A stretch of 64,000 nt of DNA from Acidobacteriaceae bacterium (GCA_003134855.1 PLCS01000010.1:124001-188000); one strand, 5' to 3'; counted from the stretch's first letter, positions 49,236 through 59,878 are shown. Translations and numbers: made by a program. The notes: generated by a model not told the origin, from the letters alone.

Positions 49236-50219
49236 ATGCCTATCCAAGCCACATCGAAAATCTGGCACAACGGCAATCTGATTCCCTGGGAGCAGGCCAA
49301 CATCCACGTGATGAGCCATGTGATCCACTACGGCTCCAGCGTTTTTGAAGGCATCCGCGCCTATGGCCAGCCGCACGGCTCGGCTGTCTTCCGTCTCCCG
49401 GAGCACATGCAGCGGCTGCTGGACTCGGCCAAAATCTACCGCATGGAGCTGCCCTTCGACATCGAGGAGCTGTGCGCCGGCGTGGTCGAGCTGATTGAAG
49501 CCAACGGCGTTGCTCCCTGCTATATCCGCCCCATCGCGCTGCGCGGCTACGGCGAGATCGGCGTCAGCCCCAAGGGTTCGCCGGTCGAGGTCTACATCGC
49601 CAACTTCCCCTGGGGCAAGTACATCGCCGGCCATGGCGGCGCGGACGTCTGCGTCTCCAGTTGGAATCGCCTGGCGCCTAACACCATGCCGTCGCTGGCC
49701 AAGGCCGGCGCCAACTACATGAACTCCCAGCTCATCCACATGGAGGCTGAGATCAACGGCTACGCCGAGGGCATCGGGCTGGACGTGAACGGCCTGGTCA
49801 GCGAGGGCTCCGGCGAGAACATCTTCGTCGTCCGCAACGGCGTGATCTATACGCCGCCGCTCTCCAACTCGGCGCTCTCCGGCATCACCCGCGACTCGGT
49901 GCTGACCATCTCCCGGCACCTCGGGCTGACAGTGAAGGAGCGCTCCCTTCCTCGCGAACTGCTTTACATCGCCGACGAGGTATTCTTCACCGGCACGGCC
50001 GCCGAGGTCCAGCCCATCCGCTCCATCGACCGCATCCTCATCGGCGACGGCAAGTCCGGGGTCCCCTGCGACGAGTCTTCGTTGCAGGGGTGGAAGCCGG
50101 GCGAGATCACCAAGAAGATCGCCGACGAATTCTTCGGCATCGCCAACGGCCTCAAGCCCGACCGCTTCGGCTGGCTGACGCCGGTCAAGGTGAACGCCAC
50201 GGAGCCAGTCGGCGCATAG
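49236..50219 (+). CDS. ilvE: Branched-chain amino acid aminotransferase
   Basis: KIWHNGNLIPWEQANIHVMSHVIHYGSSVFEGIRAY, EGSGENIFVVRNG, FFTGTAAEVQPI; carries a 12-codon family B repeat. Confidence 0.96.
   Translation: MPIQATSKIWHNGNLIPWEQANIHVMSHVIHYGSSVFEGIRAYGQPHGSAVFRLPEHMQRLLDSAKIYRMELPFDIEELCAGVVELIEANGVAPCYIRPIALRGYGEIGVSPKGSPVEVYIANFPWGKYIAGHGGADVCVSSWNRLAPNTMPSLAKAGANYMNSQLIHMEAEINGYAEGIGLDVNGLVSEGSGENIFVVRNGVIYTPPLSNSALSGITRDSVLTISRHLGLTVKERSLPRELLYIADEVFFTGTAAEVQPIRSIDRILIGDGKSGVPCDESSLQGWKPGEITKKIADEFFGIANGLKPDRFGWLTPVKVNATEPVGA
50058..50093 (+). repeat. 36-bp palindromic repeat family B, in-frame within ilvE
   Basis: ggggtcccctgcgacgagtcttcgttgcaggggtgg = GVPCDESSLQGW. Confidence 0.88.
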
Positions 50220-50560
50220 CTTTTCCGCGGAAATAAATGAGGGCCGCAAGGGCAAACTCGACTACTCGGCACCGAACGAAGCCAGCGAGAGCAAGGCGGT
50301 CAAGCCCGCCAAGAAGGCCAAGTAGCACCCGCGCAACCTGAAGGCGGCTCTTCGGAGCCGCCTTTTCTATGCCCACTGAGCGACCATCCGGCACCGGGTC
50401 AACGCCTTCGCCACCCTTAGCTTCCTTGTAACATGGCACCGACCCGGAGCCAACGAGATTGGCGTCATTTCCTCGGCAGTTCTATGGAAGGTTCACTGAG
50501 TGACTCGGATTTTGCGTAAACCGACATAGGAGGTCAATTCAGGAGGGTTCAGATCTGTGC

Positions 50561-50606
50561 TATCCCACCCTTCCCGCGCCGAGACTGCGGGAAGGATGGG
50601 GCACCC
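50561..50606 (-). repeat. Palindromic repeat family E copy
   Basis: tatcccacccttcccgcgccgagactgcgggaaggatggggcaccc. Confidence 0.78.
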
Positions 50607-50644
50607 GGCGCCTGCGCGGGCGGATCAGCAAGAGCGAGCTGGTG

Positions 50645-50686
50645 TGGAGTTCCAGATCTCGAAATCGAGACCTGGAACTTGACACA
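50645..50686 (+). repeat. Divergent family D-like palindrome
   Basis: ggagttccagatctcgaaatcgagacctggaac. Confidence 0.5.
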
Positions 50687-50761
50687 CTGGCCACCAATCT
50701 AGCGGTTTTTGTCGCTTCAGGCCGGCGGTTTGAATACCTCGCATTCACAACCGCCAGGGAG

Positions 50762-53569
50762 TTAGTCCACCGTAACTGTGGTGAAGGTCACGTAGCTTCC
50801 CAGCACATTACCGTCAGAGAATGAAACTACGAACTGATTGTAGCCCCAGAAAAGTGAAAAGGTGTCGCTGCAGGTGAATCCGGGGTCTGGAACCTGTGGG
50901 GGATAAGTAACGGTCACTTTCACCGTTCCCGGCCCGTTTCCGGAAGCCGGGCTCAAGCTGCCGTTGGGAGGGGGGGGATAAGGAAAGTTCTGAAGGGATG
51001 CCGTCCATGTGACTCCGGTTGCGGGCTGGACGGAGAAAGTGGCCGTCCCACTGCCTCCGGCGCAGCCGCCAATAACTGGCGGGTTGAGTGCGAGGGTTGC
51101 TGGAGTAATCGAGTCAACTCCCGACGAAACCACACTGCCATTCCCGGAAAGGCTGATCACTATGGGGGATGCCGGGAAGTTACCGGTAATGCCAAGCGCC
51201 GCATACTCACTCTGAGCCACCGAGGGAGTGAAGAGATCCGTGATGGTGCATGTGCCGCCGACTGGGAGTGTCATCCCGGAACAACCGTCGCTGACCAGAG
51301 TGAAGTCCGGAGACTGAGCGGGGTTCGGCCCACCGACCACCGCACCGGAGATGGTTACAGGAGCGGTACCGCTGCTGGTCACCGTCACCGATTGGGATGA
51401 GCTGGCAACCCCAAGCGCCTCGGTTCCAAAATTCTGAGAAAGGACTGAAACGCACACCGCGGCCTGAGGGTTCGGAGGAGTGCCTTGGGGAAGGTTTTGT
51501 AGGTCTCTTTGCAGATCACTTACCCCCACAGCGAATGTGGTAATGTCGCCCGCCAGGCCGAGGCTGAGGTTGCCGATTATTGTAGTGAGGAGTTCGACGT
51601 TATCCTTTCCCGTGGGGGCAGGGTTCTGAATATAGCTGGAAGCCACAACCAAGGTGTGAATTCCCTCGTAAATCTCAGCAGCTACAACCAAGGGCGAAGC
51701 CACAACAACAGCACCTGTTTTGGTAACAATCAAAATCGCAGACGGTGCTAACTTCAAGGTGTTGATAATCAGGTCGTATGCGGCGGGAGAGGTACTGATC
51801 GTCTGATTGAAGTACAGAAGGTTAGATGCGACACCCGAGGCAGTTGCTCCCCCGCTATTGGCCACCTCAAAATTGGATTCGAGCACAGCCTGAGCAGAGA
51901 GGCAACCCGTGCCCGTCGCGGCCTGGGCGGTTATAGCGGCTCTTCCAGAAACGAGATTCCTTAAGCCCGCGGGCACCGCGCTCGCGCCAACCCCAGCCGA
52001 GTTGGTCAAAGACTGCAGAAGAGCCAAAGACACTTGGTCGATCTGGCCAAGTTCGGTTGGTCCTATTATCACGGGCTGTCCATTTGTTGTCCCGAGATTT
52101 GCTGACGACGCCGTACCGTCGACGACGGCTTGTATCTGGGGAATGATTGCATTCAATGTGCCGATAAGGGCGGTGAGGTCGGAAGATACAGGGCCCGAGG
52201 TGATTTCGGAGCTGAGCTGATTGGCGACGGCAAGTTCGCCCTCCAACAGGCCTAATGTAACGGTTCCTGGAACACTTGGAGGCGCTACAGGCACGGCGGC
52301 GATTTGGAGTTGTACACTGCTGGACTGAGCGGAAGACTGGACCACTACGACATTGACCGCACCACTGAAAAAAGTAGTACCGCTTCTGATCACGGGAACA
52401 GGCACGATAAGAGACGTCGGGCTGACAAATATTGGCTGAATGTCAACAGAGAATCCGCCAGATGAGGAAGAGAAGTTGACCGTTGCGGTGGAATCGAATC
52501 CGGAGCCGGTGATGGTGAGTGAATCGAATGGGTTGCCCGTGGTCTCGCTGAGCGAGCTGATTTGAACTGTCGACGGCGCGGATGTAATGGTTACCGTCGC
52601 CGACCCGGACTTTGTTGTGTCCTCGGTGCTGGTGGCCGTGACGGTGACGGGGTTGGTGGCAGGGACAGCGCTGGGCGCGGTGTAGAGGCCGGCCGTCGAA
52701 ATGGTACCGACAGTGGAGTTGCCGCCTTGAACGCCGCTCACGCTCCAGGCGACCGTCGAGCTGTAGGCTCCGGTTCCTGTGACAGTGGCTGCGCATTGTG
52801 AAGTTTGCCCTGTCTGCACTGACGCGGGAGTGCAGGAGGCCGCAACCGAAGTGATCGTCGGCGGGTTGGTGGCAGCAGACAGAGTAATGGATGCAGAACC
52901 GGACTTTGTTGCGTCCTCGGTGCTTGTGGCTGTGACGGTGACGGGGTTCGTGCTGGGGACAGCGCTGGGTGCAGTGTAGAGGCCCGCCGCCGAGATGGTT
53001 CCGACAGTGGAGTTGCCGCCTTGAACGCCGCTCACGCTCCAGGCGACCGTCGAGCTATAGGCTCCGGTTCCTGTGACGGCGGCTGTACATTGTGATGTTT
53101 GGCCGGTTTGGACCGAGGCCGGAACGCATGACGCCGCAACGGAAGTGATGGTTGGCGGAGCAGCGGGCGGATTCAGCGTGATGGCGGCCGAGGCGGACTT
53201 CGTTGTGTCGGTCACGCTGGTCGCCGTCAAGGTCACGGTGGTGGTCGCGCTGACCGTGGCTGGCGCAGTATAAGTAACGCCTGTCACGGTGGAAGCGCTG
53301 AGTGCGCCTGCGCCGGAGCCGATGCTCCAGGTGACACCTGCATTGGAAGAGTCGTTAGAAACAGCCGCAGTGAAGGACTGCACCCCGTTGCCGCTGAGCG
53401 ATGCGGTGGTGGGGCTCACGCTGACACTGATGGAAGGTGGTGGGTTTGAATTCGATCCACTGTTGTTTCCTCCACAGCCGGAGAGGAAAACGAGCGCCGC
53501 AAAGCCAGAGAAACTGATCCTGAGTAGGATTGCCGAACCGGCGAAGTTTTTGCGAACGAACGTCTTCAT
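50762..53569 (-). CDS. Secreted lipoprotein with multiple bacterial Ig-like domains
   Basis: Lipobox LVFLSGCGGNNSG; two near-identical tandem units PPTITSVAASC.PASVQTGQTSQC...; HYDIN/choice-of-anchor-like FGTEALGVASSSQSVTVTSSGTAPVTIS. Confidence 0.85.
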   Translation of the reverse strand: MKTFVRKNFAGSAILLRISFSGFAALVFLSGCGGNNSGSNSNPPPSISVSVSPTTASLSGNGVQSFTAAVSNDSSNAGVTWSIGSGAGALSASTVTGVTYTAPATVSATTTVTLTATSVTDTTKSASAAITLNPPAAPPTITSVAASCVPASVQTGQTSQCTAAVTGTGAYSSTVAWSVSGVQGGNSTVGTISAAGLYTAPSAVPSTNPVTVTATSTEDATKSGSASITLSAATNPPTITSVAASCTPASVQTGQTSQCAATVTGTGAYSSTVAWSVSGVQGGNSTVGTISTAGLYTAPSAVPATNPVTVTATSTEDTTKSGSATVTITSAPSTVQISSLSETTGNPFDSLTITGSGFDSTATVNFSSSSGGFSVDIQPIFVSPTSLIVPVPVIRSGTTFFSGAVNVVVVQSSAQSSSVQLQIAAVPVAPPSVPGTVTLGLLEGELAVANQLSSEITSGPVSSDLTALIGTLNAIIPQIQAVVDGTASSANLGTTNGQPVIIGPTELGQIDQVSLALLQSLTNSAGVGASAVPAGLRNLVSGRAAITAQAATGTGCLSAQAVLESNFEVANSGGATASGVASNLLYFNQTISTSPAAYDLIINTLKLAPSAILIVTKTGAVVVASPLVVAAEIYEGIHTLVVASSYIQNPAPTGKDNVELLTTIIGNLSLGLAGDITTFAVGVSDLQRDLQNLPQGTPPNPQAAVCVSVLSQNFGTEALGVASSSQSVTVTSSGTAPVTISGAVVGGPNPAQSPDFTLVSDGCSGMTLPVGGTCTITDLFTPSVAQSEYAALGITGNFPASPIVISLSGNGSVVSSGVDSITPATLALNPPVIGGCAGGSGTATFSVQPATGVTWTASLQNFPYPPPPNGSLSPASGNGPGTVKVTVTYPPQVPDPGFTCSDTFSLFWGYNQFVVSFSDGNVLGSYVTFTTVTVD

Positions 53570-53673
53570 ACAACCTCCTGTGTGCGCTCCCGGCGCGGTT
53601 GAGAATACCCCCGGTTCGGACCTGCGATGGTGAACGGCCTTGGTTCGGGGCGATTTTGGCCGAAGGTAGAAGA

Positions 53674-53758
53674 CTGACTGTGATTTGCATCAGAGGCGAG
53701 GCGGCGTTTGCATCACAGGTGAGGCGGCGAATGTGCAGCCTGACTGTGATTTGCATCG
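53674..53758. repeat. Short direct repeats upstream of Ig-like lipoprotein gene
   Basis: ctgactgtgatttgcatc at 53675-53692 and 53741-53758; intermediate unit gtttgcatcacaggtgaggcggcg. Confidence 0.7.
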
Positions 53759-53961
53759 CATGAGACAGCGAGGGGAAGAACCTACCAGTGATTCTTGTCA
53801 CAGAACGCGGCAATGTCAACAAGTATTTTTAGTTGTTTTTGCCCCGTCTCAACCCTGGCTGTGCTCCTGCTTCCTGCTGTGCAGGTGCGGCGCGTCGTTC
53901 GTGCAGAGCGGCTATCATAACGGAAAGTGTAGAATTCGATGGTAAAGGAAGACAGCCGCGC

Positions 53962-54888
53962 GTGAAACCCGACATGAAAGTGACGCTGGCCGGCTTGGAG
54001 CTGGCCAACCCGATCATTGCCGCCAGCGGCACCTTCGGCTATGGCATCGAGTTTGAAGAGATCGTGCATTTGGAGCGGATCGGCGGCCTGGTCACTAAGG
54101 GCATCTCGATGGAGCCGATGGCCGGCCACGCCGCGCCGCGTATCATCCAGACCGCGGCCGGTATGCTCAACGCCATCGGACTCCAGAATGTCGGCGTGGA
54201 AGAGTTCATCAGCCGCAAGCTGCCGCCGCTCCGCCGCTATCCCCGCTGCAACGTCATCGTCAATGTCTTCGGCTACACGGTGGGCGAATACATCGCGGTC
54301 ATCGAGCGGCTCAATCAGGCTATGGGCATCTCGGCCTATGAGCTGAACGTCTCCTGCCCCAACGTCCACGCCGGCGGCATGGCCTTCGGTTCCGATCCAG
54401 GATCGCTGGAGTACCTTGTGGCCCGCGCCAAAACCGCCAGCGCCCGGCCGCTGATCGTCAAGCTCTCGCCCAACGTCACCTCCATCGCGCACATGGCCAG
54501 GATCGCCGCCGAGGCCGGGGCCGACGCGGTCAGCCTGACCAATACCTTTCTGGCAATTTCCATTGACGCCGAGACCCGCCGCCCGCGCCTCAGCAATATT
54601 ACCGGCGGCCTCTCCGGCCCGGCCATCAAGCCCATCGCCCTGCGCATGGTCTACGAGACCGCCCGCGCCGTCAGCATTCCGATCATCGGCATGGGCGGCA
54701 TCACGACTCCGGAAGATGTGGTCGAATATCTGCTGGCCGGCGCCACAGCCGTCGAGGTGGGCACGGCCAGCTACGCCGACCCGCGCGCCGTCGAGCGGCT
54801 GGCCAGGGGCCTCGAATCCTGGTGCCGCGGCCACGGGGTCGAGCACGTGGCCAGCCTGACCGGAGCGCTGGAGATCGCGCGGGATTGA
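53962..54888 (+). CDS. pyrD: Dihydroorotate dehydrogenase (class 1B-like)
   Basis: LANPIIAASGTFGYGIEFEEIVHL, YELNVSCPNVHAGGMAFG, PIIGMGGITTPEDVVEYLLAGATAVEVGTA; GTG or ATG (53974) start. Confidence 0.94.
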   Translation: MKPDMKVTLAGLELANPIIAASGTFGYGIEFEEIVHLERIGGLVTKGISMEPMAGHAAPRIIQTAAGMLNAIGLQNVGVEEFISRKLPPLRRYPRCNVIVNVFGYTVGEYIAVIERLNQAMGISAYELNVSCPNVHAGGMAFGSDPGSLEYLVARAKTASARPLIVKLSPNVTSIAHMARIAAEAGADAVSLTNTFLAISIDAETRRPRLSNITGGLSGPAIKPIALRMVYETARAVSIPIIGMGGITTPEDVVEYLLAGATAVEVGTASYADPRAVERLARGLESWCRGHGVEHVASLTGALEIARD

Positions 54889-55206
54889 TGGGACAGCGGT
54901 AGCGCTTCGCCCAAAACGCCGTTTTTCCCGGAAAGCTGCATTTTGTGTCAAATACACGATTAAAAATTAAAATACTGTGGAAAAAGCTTGCATAAGGCGT
55001 ACATACAAGGTATTTTTTTGAGTGGCTGTACTTTCCTGTAGGCCGATTCGGCCATGATTCATGGCGGGCGCAAATAGGAGAAGCTTGGACCATGCATCTT
55101 GCTGGTTTCAGCGACGGCAGCCGATAGGCTAGGTATGCGCTTCCGCCCTCGGGCAGCGCGTTCTCGATGTATGAAGCGGAAGATCGCGGTGTAAGAAGGC
55201 TACGAA

Positions 55207-58200
55207 ATGCGCATACAAGCAGAAGCCAATCTCTCGGCCTTGATCGAGAGCACCGAAGACTTGATTTGGTCGGTGGACCCGCGCTTACGCTTGATTACCT
55301 TCAACCACGCCTTCAAAGAGTATTTCGAGCGAAATTATGGCGGCCCGGTCGCTCCGGGGATGAGCGTTCGGGAGCTGCTTCCGCCGGATCGCGCGGTGTT
55401 TTGGCTTCCGCTCTATGAACGGGCGCTATCGGGGAAAACGTTTTCCGTCGAGCACACCATCGCCGATGGCCGAACGCTCGAGATTTCCTTCAGCCCGATT
55501 GTGGTGGATGGGGAGACGATCGGCGTCTCCGTCTTCGGCAAGGACATCACCGAGCGGAAGAAAGCGGAGAGCGAGCTCCGCACAGCGGAAGCGGACCTCT
55601 CGGCCCTGATCGAAAGCACGCGGGACCTGGTCTGGTCAGTCGACCTCGATTACCGGCTGACGACATTCAACGGGGCGCTGCGGCAGAACATCGAAGAGAC
55701 CTTTGGCGTCCGGCTTGAGATAGGGATGCGCCATTACGAGTTGCTCCCGCCGGAGAGGGCGGCGCTTTGGCCGCCGTTCTATGCGCGCGCCATCTCCGAA
55801 GGCCCCTTCCGGGTCGAGTATACCCTGATCCTTCCCCGCATCCTTGAACTGGCCTTCAACCCCATCGTGGTTGATGGGAAAATTACCGGCGTCTCCGTAT
55901 TCGGCAAGGACATCACCGAGCGCAAGCGGGCCGAGGAGGAACTGCGCGAGAGCAGCGACTTCCTGAAAGAAGCTCAGCGGATTGGAGACCTTGGCTGCTA
56001 TGTCCTGGATATCTCCGCCGGAGTCTGGACAAGCTCCAGCCGGCTGGATGAGATCTTCGGCATCGACGAAAACTATGAGCGCTCCATAGCCGGATGGGAA
56101 GCCTTGGTGCATCCCGGCGACCAGGCGATGATGGCTGCCTATTTCGCCGGCGAGATCATTGGCGATGGAAAGCCCTTCGACAAGGAATACCGCATTATTC
56201 GCCAGACAGACCAAGCCGAGCGGTGGGTGCGTGGATTGGGCAGGCTCGACTTCGATGCCCGGGGCAAACCACTCAAGATGCGCGGCATCATCAGTGACAT
56301 CACCGCGCATAGACAATGGGAGATGCAGCTGCAAAACAGCGAAGAACGCTATCGCACCGTATTCGAGACCTGTCCCGATGCTGTCATGATTTCCCAGCGG
56401 AGCGATGGGGTGATCCTCGACGCCAATCAGACATTCCTCGATATGGCGGGGTACGAGCGCAACGAGATCGTTGGGCACACGACGACGGAACTTGGCATTT
56501 GGGTAAATGCCGGCGACAGGCAGAAATTAGTCGACGAGTTGCTCCGCAACACCGAGTTCCGGGATTTTGAAGTCCAGTCCAGGAGAAAGAACGGGGAGAC
56601 ATATTGGGTACGGTTGAACGCATCCTTGATTGAGATTGGGGGGATTCGATGCCTGCTGGCGTTCGCACAAGACATCTCTGCGGCCAAGGAGGCCAAGGAT
56701 CTCCTAACCGCGGCCGCCGAGGCACTGCGGCTGAGTGAGGAGCGCTACCGCACCGCCTTCCAGACCAGCATCGACGCCATCAATATCAACCGCCTGGACG
56801 ACGGCAAATATGTTGACTGCAATCAGGCGTTTCTTGACGTTTTTGGATATGAGCGCGAAGAAGTCATCGGGAAAACTTCGCTGCAACTGGGGGTATGGGC
56901 GGATATACACGACCGGATCACGATGGCGAATCAGGTGCAGGAGAACGGCAGTTGCCGGGGCCTGGAGGTTCAGTTCAGGAAGAAGAGCGGGGAGCTCTTC
57001 TGGGGGGTGATGTCGGCCTCGGCGATGGAGGTGGACGGTGTGCCCACCATCCTTTCGATCACCAGGGATTTGTCCGAGGTCAAGGCCGCGCAGAACGAGA
57101 TCAGGAGTCTGGCTTACTATGATCCGCTGACCGGCTTGCCCAACCGCCGCCTGTTATTGGAGAGGTTGCGCCAGACTCTGGCCGCCGGCGGCCGAGGCGG
57201 CCGTTTGCGCGCGCTGCTCTTTGTGGAGCTGGATAACTTCAAGATGTTGAATGAGACCATCGGCCATCTCAACGGCGACCTTCTGCTTATGGAAGTGGCG
57301 CGGCGCATCGTCACCTGCGCCCGCGAAGCCGACATCGTGAGCCGGTTCGGCGGTGATGAGTTTGCCTTGATGCTCGAAGATCTGAGCGAGATCGCCGAGG
57401 AAGCGGCGGCTCAGGCCAAGACCGTCGCCGAAAAGATCCAGGATTCGATTGGCCAGCCCTTCATGCTGGAGGGGCGCGAGTGCATCACTACCGCCAGCAT
57501 CGGGATTACCGTCTTTGGGACAGACCGGGAAGGCGCCAGCGAACTGATCCAGGAGGCCGACATCGCCCTCTATCAAGCCACGTCGGCGGGCCGCAACACC
57601 ATTCGCTTTTTCTCTCCCGCCTTGCAGACCGCCGTGAACGCTCGCGCCACGCTGGAGGAGGATCTCCGCCAAGCGATCAAGGCCAGGCAGTTCCTGCTTT
57701 ACTATCAGCCGCAAGTGGCGCGGGGCCGCTTGGTGGGCGCCGAGGCCCTGATCCGCTGGCAGCATCCAAAACGCGGCCTGGTGTGGCCCGACGAGTTCAT
57801 TCCGCTGGCCGAGGAGACGGGCTTGATTCTGCCGCTGGGAGATTGGGTTCTGGAGGCCGCCTGCGAGCAGCTTGCCGCCTGGGCAGGCCACCAGCAGTCC
57901 GCCCATCTCATGCTTGCAGTGAACATCAGCGCCCTGCAGTTCCGCCAGCCGGGCTTCGTCTCAACGGTACTGTCGGCCCTGGAGCGCTCCGGAGCCAACC
58001 CGAAGAATCTCAAGCTGGAACTCACCGAGAGCATGCTGGTCGAGAATATCGAGGAGGTCATCGCCAAGATGAGCGAACTCAAGGCGCATGGCCTGAGCTT
58101 CGCGCTGGACGACTTTGGCACCGGATATTCGTCGCTGGCCTACCTGAAGCGCCTGCCTCTCGATCAACTGAAGATCGACCGGGCCTTTGTGCGCGACATG

Positions 58201-58401
58201 CTGGTGGATGTGGCCAGCGGCGCCATTGCGCAAACCATCATTTCGCTGGGCCGCGCGATGGGATTGTCGGTGATGGCCGAGGGCGTGGAGAACGAAGAGC
58301 AGCGCGGCTTCCTCGCCGGTCTGGGCTGCCATACCTTCCAGGGCTTCCTGTTCAATCCCCCCTTGACGCTGGAGCAGTTCGAGGTGCTGCTTCTGCTATA
58401 G
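55207..58401 (+). CDS. Multi-PAS GGDEF-EAL cyclic-di-GMP signalling protein
   Basis: Four PAS/PAC units, FGGDEFALMLEDL, GAEALIRWQHPKRGLV, DDFGTGYSSLAYLKRLPLDQLKIDRAFV. Confidence 0.95.
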   Translation: MRIQAEANLSALIESTEDLIWSVDPRLRLITFNHAFKEYFERNYGGPVAPGMSVRELLPPDRAVFWLPLYERALSGKTFSVEHTIADGRTLEISFSPIVVDGETIGVSVFGKDITERKKAESELRTAEADLSALIESTRDLVWSVDLDYRLTTFNGALRQNIEETFGVRLEIGMRHYELLPPERAALWPPFYARAISEGPFRVEYTLILPRILELAFNPIVVDGKITGVSVFGKDITERKRAEEELRESSDFLKEAQRIGDLGCYVLDISAGVWTSSSRLDEIFGIDENYERSIAGWEALVHPGDQAMMAAYFAGEIIGDGKPFDKEYRIIRQTDQAERWVRGLGRLDFDARGKPLKMRGIISDITAHRQWEMQLQNSEERYRTVFETCPDAVMISQRSDGVILDANQTFLDMAGYERNEIVGHTTTELGIWVNAGDRQKLVDELLRNTEFRDFEVQSRRKNGETYWVRLNASLIEIGGIRCLLAFAQDISAAKEAKDLLTAAAEALRLSEERYRTAFQTSIDAININRLDDGKYVDCNQAFLDVFGYEREEVIGKTSLQLGVWADIHDRITMANQVQENGSCRGLEVQFRKKSGELFWGVMSASAMEVDGVPTILSITRDLSEVKAAQNEIRSLAYYDPLTGLPNRRLLLERLRQTLAAGGRGGRLRALLFVELDNFKMLNETIGHLNGDLLLMEVARRIVTCAREADIVSRFGGDEFALMLEDLSEIAEEAAAQAKTVAEKIQDSIGQPFMLEGRECITTASIGITVFGTDREGASELIQEADIALYQATSAGRNTIRFFSPALQTAVNARATLEEDLRQAIKARQFLLYYQPQVARGRLVGAEALIRWQHPKRGLVWPDEFIPLAEETGLILPLGDWVLEAACEQLAAWAGHQQSAHLMLAVNISALQFRQPGFVSTVLSALERSGANPKNLKLELTESMLVENIEEVIAKMSELKAHGLSFALDDFGTGYSSLAYLKRLPLDQLKIDRAFVRDMLVDVASGAIAQTIISLGRAMGLSVMAEGVENEEQRGFLAGLGCHTFQGFLFNPPLTLEQFEVLLLL

Positions 58402-58451
58402 GCCTTCGCCGAATTCGTTCCCTATTCCCTATTCCCTGCTCCCTGTACTTC

Positions 58452-59144
58452 TCACTCCTCCGCCATGCTCATCTGGTGGCGCACGTCGGCGCCGCGAATC
58501 CAGAAGATGACGTCGGTAGCAATGTTCGCGGCGTGGTCTGCGATGCGCTCCAGATTCTTCGCCACCAGAATGGCGCGCATCGCCTGCTGCGTGCAGCCCG
58601 GCTGTTCCGCGATGAACTTCAGCAGGTCGTCGAGGGCGCGGCGGTTCATGTGGTCGATCTCATCGTCCATCTCGCGCACTGAATTGGCCAGCTGCGCGTC
58701 ACCCTCCAGAAAAGATTGCAAGGCCGTGCGGATCATGCGCCCGGCAAACTCCCCCATCGACGCAATATCCACCGGCAGATCGACCGCGTCGAGCTTCAGC
58801 ATCTCCCGGGTGCGGCGCACAATGCCCATCGACTGGTCGCCGATCCGCTCCAGGTCGCTGTTGATCTTGATGACCGCCAGGATGAAGCGCAGATCGATGG
58901 CCATGGGCTGCTCCTTGGCCAGCAGATCATAGGCCATCTCATCCAGTTCGCGCTGCGCTGTGTCGATAGCCCTCTCATTCTGCTTGACATACTTGCACAG
59001 GCCCTTGTCGCGCTGCAGGTAGGCGTCCACTGCGGAATCGACCGCCGTCAGCGAGAGGGCCGCCATGGCCAGCAGCTTGTCCTTGAGTTCGGCGAGCTGG
59101 ATCTGAAAGTGTATGCGCGGCAAGGCAGTTTCTCCCTTATCCAT
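58452..59144 (-). CDS. phoU: Phosphate signalling regulator PhoU
   Basis: VDAYLQRDKGLCKYVKQNERAIDTAQRELDEMAYDLLAKEQPMAIDLRFILAVIKINSDLERIGDQ, NLERIADHAANIATDVIFWI. Confidence 0.95.
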   Translation of the reverse strand: MDKGETALPRIHFQIQLAELKDKLLAMAALSLTAVDSAVDAYLQRDKGLCKYVKQNERAIDTAQRELDEMAYDLLAKEQPMAIDLRFILAVIKINSDLERIGDQSMGIVRRTREMLKLDAVDLPVDIASMGEFAGRMIRTALQSFLEGDAQLANSVREMDDEIDHMNRRALDDLLKFIAEQPGCTQQAMRAILVAKNLERIADHAANIATDVIFWIRGADVRHQMSMAEE

Positions 59145-59236
59145 GATTGTGCATCATGGAATGTTAACAACAGACGAATATTCGGCGGCGCACCAGAACG
59201 GTCACGCCCGGCGCGGCAATGTTCTAACCTAGCAGC

Positions 59237-59878
59237 ATGGCAACTTCCATGCTCAGTTTCAACCCGGCCGAGTGCCAGCAACGGCAGATCTACAAGCTGA
59301 TGACCGGCATCATCGTACCGCGGCCGGTGGCGCTGGTCTCCACCGTAAGCCGCGGCGGCGTGGCCAACCTCGCGCCCTTCAGCTTCTTCTGCGGCGTAGG
59401 CTCCGCGCCGCCCACGGTGCTCTTTTGCCCGGCGCTGCGCCCCTCAGATTCAGATACGCCTGAGGCCGGTCAGCGAAAAGATACACTGCGCAACGTCGAG
59501 GAGACCGGCGAGTTCGTCATCAACGTGGTCAGCGAAGAGATCGCCGCGGCCGCCAACGCCTCCTCCGCCGAGGTGCCTTTCGAGGTGGACGAGTTCGTGC
59601 TCTCCGGGCTGACGCCGATCGTGAGCGAAGCCGTCCGCCCGCCGCGCGTCGCCCAGTCGCCCGCGCAGATGGAGTGCAGGCTCCTCCAGGTCATCTACAC
59701 CGGCCACGCGCCGGCCAGCGGCGTCATCGTGCTGGGCGAGGTCGTCCGCTTTCACCTGCGCGAGGATCTCTTCGAGGATTTTCGCGTCGATCCTGCGGCC
59801 CTCGACGCCGTAGGCCGCATGGCCGGCAACACCTGGGTCCGCACCCGCGACCGTATCGAGCTGATCCGGCCCAAGTGA
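59237..59878 (+). CDS. Flavin reductase family / FMN-binding split-barrel protein
   Basis: YKLMTGIIVPRPVALVSTVSRGGVANLAPFSFFCGVGSAPPTVLFCPALR, TGEFVINVVSEE. Confidence 0.92.
   Translation: MATSMLSFNPAECQQRQIYKLMTGIIVPRPVALVSTVSRGGVANLAPFSFFCGVGSAPPTVLFCPALRPSDSDTPEAGQRKDTLRNVEETGEFVINVVSEEIAAAANASSAEVPFEVDEFVLSGLTPIVSEAVRPPRVAQSPAQMECRLLQVIYTGHAPASGVIVLGEVVRFHLREDLFEDFRVDPAALDAVGRMAGNTWVRTRDRIELIRPK

Noticed and set aside
53782-54957. Minus-strand 391-aa ORF
   Set aside because: Antisense shadow of pyrD.
55207-56000. Two similar PAS units as an assembly duplication
   Set aside because: The units are clearly diverged at protein and DNA level, consistent with ordinary domain duplication.
57480-58682. 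Plus-strand 400-aa ORF
   Set aside because: Out-of-frame overlap with the GGDEF-EAL gene and phoU antisense; composition artefact.
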